DNA of 64,000 bases from Oscillatoriaceae cyanobacterium Prado104 (GCA_025454405.1 JALOON010000011.1:1-64000), one strand, 5' to 3'; positions 16,927-25,990 are shown, numbered from the stretch's first letter. Notes: a model not told the origin generated them from the letters alone. A program made the numbers and translations.

Positions 16927-18192
16927 ATGCTAACAGTGAAAGTAACTCGATTTCCCGGTATGACATTGTTAGGCGCGATCGCGATCGCCCTTAGCAGTTG
17001 CGCCAGTCCCGCGCCGAACAATTCGCCGGTAACTCAACAGTCTCCCGCCCAACAGCAAGCCGGGAATCAAAGTCAGTCAGCAGCAAAATTCACCGTCGGT
17101 TTGGTGATGGTAGGGCCGAAAAATGACGGAGGTTGGAGTCAGTCGCACTACGAAGGATTGGAGTACGTAACGCAGAAATTGCCTGATGTTGGCATAGAAT
17201 ATGTAGATAAAGTTAATCCGGGCGATCGACCGAACGTTAAAGGCTCGCAAATCGGCGATGATTTGATTGCCAAAGGCGCAAAAATGGTAATTTTTAACTC
17301 AGATGACTTGAAAGATGACGCCTTAGAAACTGCTAAAAAACATCCCAATGTCACCGTAATTCACGCATCGGGAGATTACGCCTGGAAAGAAGGGAAAAAC
17401 TTCAAAAATCAACCCAACTTAGGCAACATTATGCCGCAGATGGAATACGGCAGGGCGATCGCCGGTTGCACCGCAGCCCTGGCCAGCGAAACTGGAAAAA
17501 TTGGCTTTCTCGGTCCGCTAATTAATGACGAAACCCGCCGCTTAGTTTCTGCAGCATATTTAGGGAGCAAATATTGCTGGGAAAACTACCGCAAAAAGAA
17601 CCCTCAAGAATTGAATTTTAAAGTAACTTGGATCGGCTTTTGGTTCAACATTCCGGGACAAACTTTAGATCCGACAAAAGTAGCGGACGATTTCTACAAC
17701 GGCGGTTTTGATGTAGTGATGTCGGGACTCGATACGCCGGAAGCGGCAGTGCAGGGCAAAAAAGCTGCGGAGGCGGGAAAGAAGGTAAAATTCCTGCACT
17801 ATACTTTGAAATCTGGCTGCGATTTTGCGCCAGAGATTTGCCTGGGCGTGCCAGTTTACAATTGGGGACCTGCTTATTTGGAAGCTGTCAAGCAAACGCA
17901 AGCAGGCAATTTTAAGAGCGAGTTTGTGTGGGGAAAACCCGATTGGAAAGATTTAAACAATCCCGATACTTCAGCGGTGGGATTTGTCAAAGGAAAGGCT
18001 TTAAGTGAGGAGAATCAAAAGTTTTTGGAGCAATTTATCAACGGATTGGGCGATGGTAGTATCAATCTGTACAAAGGGCCGTTGAATTTTCAAGACGGTA
18101 CTGCATTTTTGAAGGAGGGGGAAACAGCAACGCCGCAGCAAATTTGGTACATGCCCCAGTTATTGCAAGGAATTGAAGGGCCGAGCAAATAA
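16927..18192 (+). CDS. BMP-family (PnrA-like) ABC transporter lipoprotein
   Basis: 421 residues. Signal peptide with lipobox ALSSC (Cys25), Gln/Ser/Pro-rich linker to about 54, then a BMP domain: VGLVMVGPKNDGGWSQSHYEG, a substrate-loop region NSDDLKDDALETAKKHPNVTVIHASGDY, IMPQMEYGRAIAGCTAA and GLDTPEAAVQGKKAAEAGKKV. BMP proteins bind nucleosides, or in some cases other small ligands, outside the membrane and deliver them to a YufP/YufQ-type permease pair with an ATPase. A permease of that type is at 42533-43498, far away. Upstream spacer is AT-rich with no clear regulator site. Confidence 0.9.
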   Translation: MLTVKVTRFPGMTLLGAIAIALSSCASPAPNNSPVTQQSPAQQQAGNQSQSAAKFTVGLVMVGPKNDGGWSQSHYEGLEYVTQKLPDVGIEYVDKVNPGDRPNVKGSQIGDDLIAKGAKMVIFNSDDLKDDALETAKKHPNVTVIHASGDYAWKEGKNFKNQPNLGNIMPQMEYGRAIAGCTAALASETGKIGFLGPLINDETRRLVSAAYLGSKYCWENYRKKNPQELNFKVTWIGFWFNIPGQTLDPTKVADDFYNGGFDVVMSGLDTPEAAVQGKKAAEAGKKVKFLHYTLKSGCDFAPEICLGVPVYNWGPAYLEAVKQTQAGNFKSEFVWGKPDWKDLNNPDTSAVGFVKGKALSEENQKFLEQFINGLGDGSINLYKGPLNFQDGTAFLKEGETATPQQIWYMPQLLQGIEGPSK

Positions 18193-18200
18193 ACTAACTA

Positions 18201-18502
18201 GGGCTTGCTGACGGGAGTCTTGGAGTGAGGGGAGGCAAGAGGGAACAGGGAATAGGGAACAGGAAATAGGGAACAGGAAATAGGGAATAGAGAATAGGAA
18301 AGTGCATGAGTTTTCAACGATCTCGTATTCCAACGCGATCGAGTTGTTCGCGAAAGAAACTCATTCATACCAATTCTGTAGGTCGGTGCATAGAATGGGA
18401 AAGCTGAAACCTTTTCTGTCAAAGGATCTATTCTATGCAGCTTCACATAAAAATGGTATCACTTCTCTACCGACAATGATTTCAGGCTTTTTCAGCAAGC
18501 CC
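18201..18502. mobile_element. 302-bp MITE with 11-bp terminal repeats and 6-bp target duplication
   Basis: Terminal inverted repeats GGGCTTGCTGA (18201-18211) and TCAGCAAGCCC (18492-18502) are perfect, and the hexamer TAACTA flanks the element directly at 18195-18200 and 18503-18508. No transposase frame is inside. The interior holds AGGGAACAGG-type simple repeats and a stem GCATAGAAT/ATTCTATGC at about 18388-18440. It follows the BMP gene by 8 bases. A lone copy of the end is at 361-371 and a similar end (GGGTTTGCTGA) at about 29752. Confidence 0.8.
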
Positions 18503-18508
18503 TAACTA

Positions 18509-19252
18509 CAATGAGGATTCGATCGCTCTTGTACCATTTCTCGTGAAGGATGCACTATGCAAATTTTATCTAGTCGGGCGATCGAGCCTCATTTTCAACA
18601 ATGCGATCGTAACTCGATCGAGAGTTTGTCACAGACGTAAGTGCGCGCCTGGGTGTTGTCGGGCGCTCGCCTTCACAATACTTTAGATTTGTTCGTAAAA
18701 CTTATTAATCGGGGGTTTTTGGCGGTTTCTCTGAAAAAAGATTAGAAATTATTCTCAATTATTCGACGATTTTTGTGCGTTTGGGGACTTGACTAAAAAA
18801 GGGACCTGTGATATCTTAAAATTATTTTGTAGGATTGAGGCATGGTTTAAATTAAAGACCTTTCCTGACAAGGAGAAGGTCACATCACTCCTCAAACAAG
18901 ATTGGCATCAAAATACTGAGAGTCAAAGCCGTAAATTTCAGTTCCTTCGAGCCGATCGCAAGAAGAGACAACAGAAATCTATAAGAATTCCTCAAGAGAT
19001 CGAGCTATTGGGCGATCGACACAGCTTGCCGGACACTGCGATGCAAGTAACGATCGTACAAATAGTTCCGCACCTTTATTTAAGTGCAACTTCATCGAGA
19101 ATTGGCATAACATTCCGATCGTCTGATATCTCGCACCAATGTCAGGAACCGAGTTCGCGAGCGAAAAATATCGGTTGAGCCGAGATATTTATGCCAGCAA
19201 TCTGGTTGTTTTTGGCTTAGGGAAAATCCTGGAAATGCGCACTCTATTGGAT
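18509..19252. other. Spacer without a supported gene
   Basis: A 740-base stretch after the MITE. Frames on both strands are short and have no family resemblance; the longest (18789-19178, plus) has a composition unlike the neighbouring genes. A 27-codon piece from 18557 (MQILSSRAIEPHF...) may be a remnant. Otherwise I see nothing in it. Confidence 0.4.
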
Positions 19253-19318
19253 TTGTAGGGTGCGCATTGCGCACCTTACTATTACTCTATTTGTAGGGTG
19301 CGCAGCGCGCACCTTACT
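19253..19318. repeat. Two copies of the GTAGGGTGCGCA palindromic repeat
   Basis: Two tandem copies of TTTGTAGGGTGCGCA..GCGCACCTTACTA, each a self-complementary GGTGCGCA/TGCGCACC core. They lie just after the rplL stop on the minus strand and belong to the same family as 12671-12791 and 27298-27425. Confidence 0.8.
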
Positions 19319-19336
19319 ACTACTCTAGAGATGTAT

Positions 19337-19729
19337 CTATTTAACAGATACTTTCGCGCCCACAGCTTCAAGCTGTTTCTTCATCTCTTCAGCAGCTTCC
19401 TTAGCAATAGCTTCCTTAACAGGTTTCGGAGCAGCTTCTACCAAGTCTTTCGCTTCTTTCAAGCCCAAACCGGTAATCGCGCGAACTTCCTTGAGGATCG
19501 CGATTTTCTTATCGGCAGGAACTTCTTCCAGAATCACGTTAAACTCAGTTTGCTCTTCTACTTCTTCAGCAGCAGCGGCAGCACCTGGACCTGCCATCAT
19601 CATCATGCCACCTACAGGAGCAGCAGCGCTGACACCAAAAGCGTCTTCAATTTGCTTCACCAATTCAGAAGCTTCGAGCAAAGTCAGAGACTTAAGTTTT
19701 TCCAAGATTTCATCAGTTGCAGCAGACAT
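19337..19729 (-). CDS. rplL: 50S ribosomal protein L7/L12
   Basis: 130 residues. N-terminal dimerisation helix ([27 protein letters not shown]), Ala/Gly/Met hinge ([19 protein letters not shown]) and the C-terminal factor-binding domain with [20 protein letters not shown]. It recruits elongation factors to the ribosome stalk. Last gene of the minus-strand block, 140 bases after rplJ; that gap carries only simple repeats (GATTTTAGATTTTGG, ATGACTAATGACT). Confidence 0.98.
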   Translation of the reverse strand: MSAATDEILEKLKSLTLLEASELVKQIEDAFGVSAAAPVGGMMMMAGPGAAAAAEEVEEQTEFNVILEEVPADKKIAILKEVRAITGLGLKEAKDLVEAAPKPVKEAIAKEAAEEMKKQLEAVGAKVSVK

Positions 19730-19869
19730 TTTTTGAACTCCTAATTCGATTTTAGATTTTGGATTTTGGATTTTAGATTTCTCACGATTAGTTATCAGTT
19801 TTTAGCCAGCCATCCTCAGTTTTTCTCTAAAAACTAATGACTTATGACTGATGACTAATGACTCAAAAA

Positions 19870-20421
19870 CTAAGCAGCTTCGCTTTCAGAACCGCCTGTT
19901 TCGTCCTTTTCTGCGTAAGCTTTGAGGCCGCGGGCGATCGAAGTCGGAACTTGATTGATACCAACAGCCAGCTTGGTTGCCACGCCGTTGATAGCGCCGG
20001 CAATTTGAGCCATGAGTTGCTCTTTCGACGGCAAGTCAGCTAGTGCTTTGACATCAGCTTCTTTCAGTACCCGCCCTTCCATAACTGCGCCGCGAAGTTC
20101 TGTTTTCTTCGAGGCTTTTTGGAATTCTTGGTAAGCTTTAATCGTGCCACCGATATCTTCTTGCACGAACAGAAACGCCGACGAACCTGTTAGCAATTCT
20201 TGCATCGGTTGCCAGGTTTCGTTACCGTCAACAGCAATGCGCATCAGCGTATTTTTTGCCACTTGGCAACTGCTGCCTTTCGGGCGCAAACGCCGCCGCA
20301 AATCGCTGATTTCAGCAACTGTTAAGCCCGTGTAGTCAATGACAATTGCTAGTTGAGATTCGCTTAAGGTTTGCTTGAGGCCTTCAATAATCTCAGTTTT
20401 TGCTGCCAAACTTTTGCCCAT
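19870..20421 (-). CDS. rplJ: 50S ribosomal protein L10
   Basis: 183 residues; MGKSLAAKTEIIEGLKQTLSES, VIDYTGLTVAEISDLRRRLR and VAKNTLMRIAVDGN are standard L10 motifs, and the C-terminal helix that carries L12 dimers is present. An AGGAGGTGAAAT site lies directly upstream of the ATG. The 666-base gap from rplA holds a terminator-like hairpin (20466-20489) and a 146-bp tandem array, so rplJ-rplL may have their own promoter or be attenuated. Confidence 0.98.
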   Translation of the reverse strand: MGKSLAAKTEIIEGLKQTLSESQLAIVIDYTGLTVAEISDLRRRLRPKGSSCQVAKNTLMRIAVDGNETWQPMQELLTGSSAFLFVQEDIGGTIKAYQEFQKASKKTELRGAVMEGRVLKEADVKALADLPSKEQLMAQIAGAINGVATKLAVGINQVPTSIARGLKAYAEKDETGGSESEAA

Positions 20422-20463
20422 ACTTATTTCACCTCCTTGATATGGATTGAAAGCTGAAGATCG

Positions 20464-20490
20464 AAAAACCCCGACCTCAGGGCCGGGGCA
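20464..20490 (-). terminator. Hairpin plus T-run in the rplJ leader (terminator or attenuator)
   Basis: On the minus strand GCCCCGGCC-CTGA-GGTCGGGG is followed by TTTTT: an 8-bp stem with one G-U pair, a 4-nt loop and a U-run. It lies about 45 bases before the rplJ start. It may end rplA transcription or act as an attenuator in the L10 leader, where bacteria often control rplJL by L10-L12 binding. Confidence 0.6.
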
Positions 20491-20680
20491 GAGAATTAAA
20501 AATTAAGCATTAAGAATTAAAAGCTTGCAAATTTTGTGTAAATTTGGCAATTTTCAATCTTTAGTCTTGAGTTTTTAGTTCTTCAGCCTCGGCAGGAAAT
20601 TAAGCACTCGGCACCTGCGGTCTTCAGCTTATAGATTTGTATTGAGCCAGTGGCTACTTGCTCGATCGATTATAGCACTT

Positions 20681-21087
20681 GTAGGTTGGGTTGCGCTGCG
20701 CTTAACCCAACGCTTTTTTATTGGGTTGCTGAGCAAAAATCTCCGTAAAGCGTTGGGCCTTGCGTTGGGTTTCGTTCCTCAACCCAACCTACAGGTTAGG
20801 TGCCGTCCCTTTTCATCAAGCTTGCTGTAGATTGGGTTAAGCGCAGCGCAACCCAACGCTTTTTTGCTGGGTTGTTGAGCAAAAATCTCCGCAAAGCGTT
20901 GGACCTTGCGTTGGGTTTCGTTCCTCAACCCAACCTACAGGTTAGGTGCCGTCCCTTTTTATCAAGCTTGCTGTAGGTTGGGTTAAGCGCAGCGCAACCC
21001 AACGCTTTTTTGCTGGGTTGCTGAGCAAAAATCTCCGTAAAGCGTTGGGCCTTGCGTTGGGTTTCGTTCCTCAACCCAACCTACGGG
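20681..21087. repeat. 146-bp tandem repeat, 2.8 copies, between rplA and rplJ
   Basis: Units start at the AACCCAACGC core at 20704, 20850 and 20996, exactly 146 bases apart. Each carries TAGGTTGGGTT..AACCCAACGC palindromes, the stretch CTGAGCAAAAATCTCCG and CGTTCCTCAACCCAACC. The first two units end in GGTTAGGTGCCGTCCCTTTT(T/C)AT, close to the true rplA 3' end GGTTAGGCGGCGTCCATTTTCAT at 21080-21106, so the array seems to have copied the last codons and stop of rplA. Confidence 0.9.
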
Positions 21088-21801
21088 TTAGGCGGCGTCC
21101 ATTTTCATATCGCGCAGGGCGTTGATATCGACTTGAATCGAGGGGCCCATTGTTGCGGATACATACATCGTGCGCCAGTAGCGACCTTTCGCACCAGAAG
21201 GACGGTTGCGATCGACTGTTTCTTGCAGCGCGCGCAGGTTGATCAGCAAATCTTCGGCTGAAAAAGCTGCCTTGCCGAACATCACGTGAACGATACCAGT
21301 TCGATCGGCCCGAAATTCCAGTTTACCGCCTTTAAACTCGTCGATCGCCTGAGCGATATCTGTTGTCACCGTGCCGCCTTTGGGAGAAGGCATCAAACCG
21401 CGAGGACCTAACAACCGTCCCAATTTTGCCACCAGCGGCATCACGTCTGGAGTTGCAATCAGGCGATCGAAATCCATCATACCTTTCTGAATTTCATCGA
21501 TCAATTCTTCTGAACCGGCAATATCTGCGCCAGCGTTGAGGGCTTCTTTCACTTTTTCGCCCTTAGCAATTACCGCAATTCTGATGATTTGCCCGGTGCC
21601 TTTTGGCAGCGAAACAGTTGTCCGCAACTGTTGGTCTGTATATTTCGGGTCAATTCCCAAGCGGATGTGAGCTTCTGCTGCTTCGGGAAATTTTGCTGTT
21701 GCTGTTTCTTTCAAAAGTTGCAATGCTTCCAGAGGAAGGTAAGCTCTATCTTCTACCTTCTTGTGCAGTTCTTGCAATCTTTTCGATAATTTTTTTGCCA
21801 T
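21088..21801 (-). CDS. rplA: 50S ribosomal protein L1
   Basis: 237 residues; [63 protein letters not shown]-type block (near 110-150) and [11 protein letters not shown] are L1 hallmarks. L1 binds 23S rRNA at the E site and in many bacteria also its own mRNA. An AGGAGATAAGC site precedes the ATG. The last codons (MKMDAA, stop) overlap the edge of the downstream tandem array. Confidence 0.98.
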   Translation of the reverse strand: MAKKLSKRLQELHKKVEDRAYLPLEALQLLKETATAKFPEAAEAHIRLGIDPKYTDQQLRTTVSLPKGTGQIIRIAVIAKGEKVKEALNAGADIAGSEELIDEIQKGMMDFDRLIATPDVMPLVAKLGRLLGPRGLMPSPKGGTVTTDIAQAIDEFKGGKLEFRADRTGIVHVMFGKAAFSAEDLLINLRALQETVDRNRPSGAKGRYWRTMYVSATMGPSIQVDINALRDMKMDAA

Positions 21802-22024
21802 GCTTATCTCCTGGGGTCAGTTGATTTTAGATTTTAGATTTTAGATTTTAGATTGTGCGAGCGCGCAATCTTCAACCTACATTCTTTCGGTTGCTAGCGA
21901 AGCTTTGCTTCTCCCCCCGAACCGATGCAATGCTCTGGAATTTTGGTCAAAAAATCGGGAATTTTAGATTTGAAATTTAGAAGCTGAACTCAAAGGCAAG
22001 AATTGCCAAGCAGAAAGTTTGTTG

Positions 22025-22074
22025 CTTCCTTCTTCCCTCTTCCTTCTTCCTTCTTCCTTCTTCCTTCTTCCTTC
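22025..22074. repeat. GGAAGAA simple repeat between rplK and rplA
   Basis: About seven units of CTTCTTC-type sequence (GAAGGAA on the minus strand) end one base before the rplK stop codon. The rest of the 21802-22075 spacer is GATTTTAGATTTTA repeats and a TTGCTAGCGAAGC stem. Same repeat type as 12498-12530, 44848-44901, 49965-50010 and, inside a gene, 61147-61222. Confidence 0.8.
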
Positions 22075-22075
22075 G

Positions 22076-22501
22076 TTAACCTGCGATGGTCACGCCCATA
22101 TTCTTTGCCGTTCCTTCCACAATTTTCATTGCAGCTTCAATATCGTTAGCATTGAGGTCGGGCATTTTTGTTTGAGCTATTTCGCGCAATTGATCGCGAG
22201 TAATCGAACCGACTTTTTTCCGATTAGCTTCCCCGGAACCTTTAGGAATGCCGGCTGCTTTTTGAATCAGCACCGACGCCGGAGGAGTTTTGAGAATAAA
22301 CGTAAAACTCCGGTCTTCAAACACCGAGATTTCTACTGGAACCACCAAACCTGCTTGGTCTGCGGTTCTAGCATTGTACTCCTTGCAAAACATCATGATA
22401 TTGACGCCGTGCTGACCCAAAGCCGGGCCGATCGGAGGAGCTGGGTTGGCTTTTCCTGCTGTAATCGCCAACTTAATTATTGCAACAACTTTCTTTGCCA
22501 T
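22076..22501 (-). CDS. rplK: 50S ribosomal protein L11
   Basis: 141 residues, complete: [43 protein letters not shown] region, [14 protein letters not shown], and the C-terminal RNA-binding domain ending [13 protein letters not shown]11 forms the GTPase-associated centre with 23S rRNA. Starts 3 bases after the nusG stop, so translated from the same message. Confidence 0.98.
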   Translation of the reverse strand: MAKKVVAIIKLAITAGKANPAPPIGPALGQHGVNIMMFCKEYNARTADQAGLVVPVEISVFEDRSFTFILKTPPASVLIQKAAGIPKGSGEANRKKVGSITRDQLREIAQTKMPDLNANDIEAAMKIVEGTAKNMGVTIAG

Positions 22502-22504
22502 TAG

Positions 22505-23143
22505 TTAGTTCTGTTTCTCAACCTGATTGAACTCTAATTCTACAGGCGTATCGCGCCCGAAAATCGACAGTAAAACTTTAAGTTTGTTCCGTTCCGGACT
22601 GACTTCAATCACGTCGCCTTCAAAATCTTTAAACGGCCCGGAAAGCACGACAACGTGGTCGCCCACAGCCATCGATACTTTGACAACCGGTTCGGCTTCC
22701 TGAGCGTGCCTGAAGATTCTTTCTACTTCTGAATGACTCAGGGGCAGCGGTTTGACGTGACCCCTACCCCGCCCGTAACGGCGTTTTTGTTCTGCCCCCA
22801 CAAAGTTAATCACATTTGGGGTATTTTTGATCACCTGCCACGTTTCTTCGTCCATGAACATCCGCACGAGGACGTAGCCGGGGAAGATTTTCTCGTCTGA
22901 CTGGCGTCGGGAGCCGTCTTTGCCGACTTTGAGGGCAGGAGTTTGGGGGATTTCTACTTGGATGATTCGATCGGCCACATCTAAAGTTTGAATCCGCTGC
23001 TGCAAGTTGGCTTTCACCCGTTTCTCGCAGCCTGAGGCCACCTGAACGGCGTACCAGCGGGATTGTTCGGCCGCTGCTTCTTGTGAAGATTCTCCTTCTG
23101 TCAGTTGTGCTGAATACTCAGGTTCATCTGATGCAAAAGTCAT
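22505..23143 (-). CDS. nusG: Transcription termination/antitermination factor NusG
   Basis: 212 residues. After a ~25-residue acidic extension comes the NGN domain (RWYAVQVASGCEKRVKANLQQRI ... IFPGYVLVRMFMDEETWQVIKNTPNVINFVG) and a C-terminal KOW domain (VGDHVVVLSGPFKDFEGDVIEVS). NusG binds RNA polymerase and sets processivity and Rho-dependent ending. Its ATG overlaps the secE stop by 4 bases (ATGA at 23140-23143), showing translational coupling. Confidence 0.97.
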   Translation of the reverse strand: MTFASDEPEYSAQLTEGESSQEAAAEQSRWYAVQVASGCEKRVKANLQQRIQTLDVADRIIQVEIPQTPALKVGKDGSRRQSDEKIFPGYVLVRMFMDEETWQVIKNTPNVINFVGAEQKRRYGRGRGHVKPLPLSHSEVERIFRHAQEAEPVVKVSMAVGDHVVVLSGPFKDFEGDVIEVSPERNKLKVLLSIFGRDTPVELEFNQVEKQN

Positions 23144-23385
23144 GAGCCAAACACCTTTCCCGCGCCCCAGTTAAAGAAGTTATCCACCAAATAGATCAGG
23201 CTTGCTGAGAGGATGACCATCAAAAGCACTGCCAAAGACTCGCTGATTAGCTGCTGGCGGCTCGGCCAAACTACCTTGTCGAGTTCTTCTCTGGTTTCTT
23301 TAAAAAAACCTACTGGATCGAATCCCGACGCCGTTACTTCTTGAGCTTCGTCTTTTTTCGCTACAATTTCGTCTTTTTTCGCCAC
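23140..23385 (-). CDS. secE: Preprotein translocase subunit SecE
   Basis: 81 residues, a short SecE with one C-terminal transmembrane segment (LAVLLMVILSASLIYLVDNFF). The preceding amphipathic helix FFKETREELDKVVWPSRQQLISES is the family signature. A small N-terminal extension contains a duplicated AKKDE(I/A) motif. SecE clamps SecY in the membrane. First protein gene after the tRNA-Trp, before nusG. Confidence 0.95.
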   Translation of the reverse strand: MAKKDEIVAKKDEAQEVTASGFDPVGFFKETREELDKVVWPSRQQLISESLAVLLMVILSASLIYLVDNFFNWGAGKVFGS

Positions 23386-23751
23386 AATTGATTCCCCCTT
23401 GCGATTTTAGATTAGAGATTTTAGATTTTAGATTGTGTGAGTGGCCGATCGCTTGCCGAGCTATTTTTTGACACTAACCACTGACGCTCTTGTCTCAATC
23501 TGAAATCTAAAGCCACTATTTTTTTACAAGCCCAACCCATCAACGTAACTGGCGATCGCCCAAATTGATTGTGGAGATTATCCAGCAGCCACATTAATAA
23601 ATGTTCAGTGCATTTATTACTGCATTTGTCGATGGCATTTTTTGCGAACCGCCCACACAAATTAATTCTACCCGAAAGTCTAAGGACTCGGCTGATACCA
23701 GCCAAATATCCGGGCGCTTTCGGGCAGAGCTTAAAAAGTTTGGTGATTCAG
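23386..23751. other. Spacer between tRNA-Trp and secE
   Basis: About 365 bases. Next to secE there is GATTTTAGATTAGAG simple sequence; the remainder has short frames on both strands that overlap each other and lack family features. The promoter for secE-nusG is probably here but I cannot point to it. Confidence 0.4.
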
Positions 23752-23824
23752 CGCGCCCTGGAGGACTTGAACCCCCGACATCAGGTTTTGGAGACCTGCG
23801 TTCTACCAACTGAACTAAGAGCGC
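23752..23824 (-). tRNA. trnW: tRNA-Trp (anticodon CCA)
   Basis: The minus strand gives a 73-nt cloverleaf: acceptor arms GCGCTCT/AGGGCGC (one G-U pair), D-loop AGTTCAGTTGGTAGAAC, anticodon loop CTCCAAA with anticodon CCA, T arm GGGGGTTCAAGTCC, discriminator G. The 3' CCA is not encoded. Its position just before secE-nusG is the classical bacterial arrangement. Confidence 0.97.
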
Positions 23825-23929
23825 ACAGGTGAGGTAGCGGATTACTGCTTGACCTCTAGATTTCTATCTTAGCACAGTGCGCTCGCAAATTGAAAGTTTT
23901 TTTTCCAATTTGATGGGGTTGGTGCATGG

Positions 23930-24313
23930 TTACAGGGAGCGATCGAACCGCTGCTTGAGCCTGGTGGATTTGCCGACGCGATCGCGCAGGTAGTAGAGTT
24001 TTGCCCTGCGGACTTTGGCGCGGCGGGTGACTTGAATGCTGGCAATCCGGGGCGAGTGAATCAAAAACACCCGTTCTACGCCCACGCCCTGAAACACGCG
24101 GCGGACGGTGATGGTTTCGTTAATTCCGCCGTTGCGCATGGCAATGACTGTCCCTTCGTAGGGCTGAACCCGTTCTTTGTTGCCCTCTTTAATTTTCACC
24201 CCAACTTTCACCGTGTCGCCCACGTAAATTTCGGGGAGCTTTTTATTGAGTTCCTTCTTGACTCTTTCTATTTCTTCCGTCTCGATCGAGCGGATGATTT
24301 CTGCGCCTTTCAT
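23930..24313 (-). CDS. rplS: 50S ribosomal protein L19
   Basis: 127 residues: [39 protein letters not shown] and [25 protein letters not shown] are L19 signatures. L19 sits at the 30S/50S interface. It heads the minus-strand block, about 105 bases ahead of the tRNA-Trp, and is divergent from the Pit permease gene, with only 67 bases between the starts. Confidence 0.97.
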   Translation of the reverse strand: MKGAEIIRSIETEEIERVKKELNKKLPEIYVGDTVKVGVKIKEGNKERVQPYEGTVIAMRNGGINETITVRRVFQGVGVERVFLIHSPRIASIQVTRRAKVRRAKLYYLRDRVGKSTRLKQRFDRSL

Positions 24314-24380
24314 AAGATTTCTTAAAACTCACAATCTCCTATCATATATCAAACTGTCCGTTTTATGTCAAAAAAATTCT

Positions 24381-25841
24381 ATGTTAACTGCTTCTGGAGT
24401 CGCATTTGGGCAACTGGTGGCGATGGCCGTGCTGGCTTTGTACGTTGCCAGCCAATTAGGGGCGAACGATGTCGCTAACTCGATGGGAACGTCGGTAGGA
24501 TCGAAGGCGCTGACGCTGCGGCAGGCGCTAGTTGTGGCGGGAATTCTGGAATTTGCGGGCGCAGTGTTTTTCGGGCGGGGAGTTTCTGAAACTTTAGCAA
24601 CAGGAGTAGTGAATCCAGCAGCTTTTGCAGCGCAGCCGGAGGTATTTTTAATCGGGATGGTGTCGGTGCTTGTTTCCTGCGGGCTGTGGCTGCAAATCGC
24701 GACGCATTGGGGATTGCCGGTTTCTTCGTCTCATGCGGTGGTGGGCGCGATCGCGGGTTTTAGCTCGATCGCGGCGGGAATTGGCGCTGTAAACTGGGGG
24801 ACGATCGGGATTATTTCCTTAACTTGGGTAGCGACGCCGATCGCCAGCGGTGCTGTAGCTGGAGTATTTTACAGTTTGGTCAAGCGTTATATTCTCGATC
24901 GACCCGATCCATTATTTCAGATGCGCGAGTGGATTCCTTGGCTGAGTGCGGCTTTGCTGGGCGTATTCGGGATAATTGTACTCCCGTCAGTGGTGGATGT
25001 AGTTTTCGTGCAGACAGGCGCGATCGGGCTGGTGCGGGATAGATTGGGTTGGAATATTCCTGTACGGGATATCGTTATTGGAATTGGGGCGATCGGGGCT
25101 GTAGCGATTTCGCTCAATAGCTGGAATGTATTGGAGAAAGAAAGTGCGACGGATTTTGTAGCGGATGTAGCGGATGGATGGAAGGTGAAATCAGGAGATT
25201 TGGCAACAGGCAATGTACTGGATGTAACGGATCGAAGGGCGATCGAAATTGGAAAAAGCACAAACTCCCCCCCTCTCCCTCTCTCCCCCTCTCTCCCTCT
25301 CCCCCCCTCTCCCCCTCCCCCCCTCTCCCCCTCCCCAATTGAGAGACAAATGGCGCGATTTCAAGTCTTGAGTGCGTGTTTTGTGGCCTTTGCGCACGGT
25401 TCCAACGATGTGGGCAATGCTGTTGCGCCCCTGGCTGCGATCGCGTACATCCGGCGCACGGGTGCCTTTCCCTCAGAAGATTTCAGCGTTCCCCTGTGGA
25501 TTTTAGTTGTCGGAGGTGCGGGAATTGTCATCGGTTTGGCAATCTGGGGGAAAAAGGTGATTGCAACTGTCGGTGAAAACATCATTCAACTGCAACCCAG
25601 CGGCGGATTTTGCGCTGAATTGGCTACAGCTACTACGGTATTGTTGGCTTCTAGATTGGGTTTGCCGGTTTCTACATCTCACGCTTTAGTCGGTGCAGTT
25701 GTGGGAGTCGGAATTGCAAGAAATTGGAAATCGGTACAGTTTCAAACTTTGCTATCAATTGGTTCGGCTTGGTTGGTAACAATTCCGATCGCGGCTGGTT
25801 TGAGTGCTGTCATTTTCAGCATCGCTCGATGGATTTTGTGA
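24381..25841 (+). CDS. Pit-family inorganic phosphate permease
   Basis: 486 residues from ATG 24381. The frame is open further upstream but would run into the divergent rplS gene, so the first Met of MLTASGVAFGQL is chosen. Two inverted Pit repeats are seen: GANDVANSMGTSVGSKAL near 28 with WGLPVSSSHAVVGAIAGF near 112, and HGSNDVGNAVAPLAAI near 338 with LGLPVSTSHALVGAVVGVG near 435; about ten membrane helices. It takes up phosphate (probably metal-phosphate with a proton) at the inner membrane. The cytoplasmic loop between the halves holds an in-frame run of Pro/Ser/Leu made by a simple DNA repeat (25265-25337). Confidence 0.92.
   Translation: MLTASGVAFGQLVAMAVLALYVASQLGANDVANSMGTSVGSKALTLRQALVVAGILEFAGAVFFGRGVSETLATGVVNPAAFAAQPEVFLIGMVSVLVSCGLWLQIATHWGLPVSSSHAVVGAIAGFSSIAAGIGAVNWGTIGIISLTWVATPIASGAVAGVFYSLVKRYILDRPDPLFQMREWIPWLSAALLGVFGIIVLPSVVDVVFVQTGAIGLVRDRLGWNIPVRDIVIGIGAIGAVAISLNSWNVLEKESATDFVADVADGWKVKSGDLATGNVLDVTDRRAIEIGKSTNSPPLPLSPSLPLPPSPPPPLSPSPIERQMARFQVLSACFVAFAHGSNDVGNAVAPLAAIAYIRRTGAFPSEDFSVPLWILVVGGAGIVIGLAIWGKKVIATVGENIIQLQPSGGFCAELATATTVLLASRLGLPVSTSHALVGAVVGVGIARNWKSVQFQTLLSIGSAWLVTIPIAAGLSAVIFSIARWIL
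25265..25337. repeat. CTCCCCCT simple repeat inside the phosphate permease gene
   Basis: A pure pyrimidine tract of about 70 bases (CTCCCCC/CTCTCCC units) that adds about 25 Pro, Ser and Leu residues between the two halves of the permease. The same sequence type occurs in a spacer at 42391-42421. It keeps the frame and lies in a non-conserved loop. Confidence 0.9.
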
Positions 25842-25951
25842 TATGTTGTCCGCATCGATTTGAGGAAAGATACGGGCGATCGAATGCGATTTAACTGCAA
25901 ACGCAGTCAGATTGTGTTCGATCTATTCCCATAACAAAAGCTGCTCGTACT

Positions 25952-25990
25952 GCGGACTTAAGTCCGCATTTTTTAAGGACTGAAGTTTTG
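25952..25990. repeat. GCGGACTTAAGTCCGC palindrome with a half partner
   Basis: A perfect 16-base palindrome at 25952-25967 followed by AAGGACTGAAG. The same family is at 47803-47818, 48765-48780, 48817-48832, 52416-52455, 56751-56765 and 56961-57008. The surrounding 25842-26160 spacer shows no gene. Confidence 0.8.

Noticed and set aside
18789-19178. 129-codon plus-strand frame in the spacer before rplL
   Set aside because: No ribosome site, codon use unlike neighbours and no recognisable motif; kept only as an unlikely gene.
20681-21087. CRISPR-like regular repeats between rplA and rplJ
   Set aside because: The 146-bp units are repeated over their whole length with no unique spacers, and no cas gene is near; it is a plain tandem duplication.
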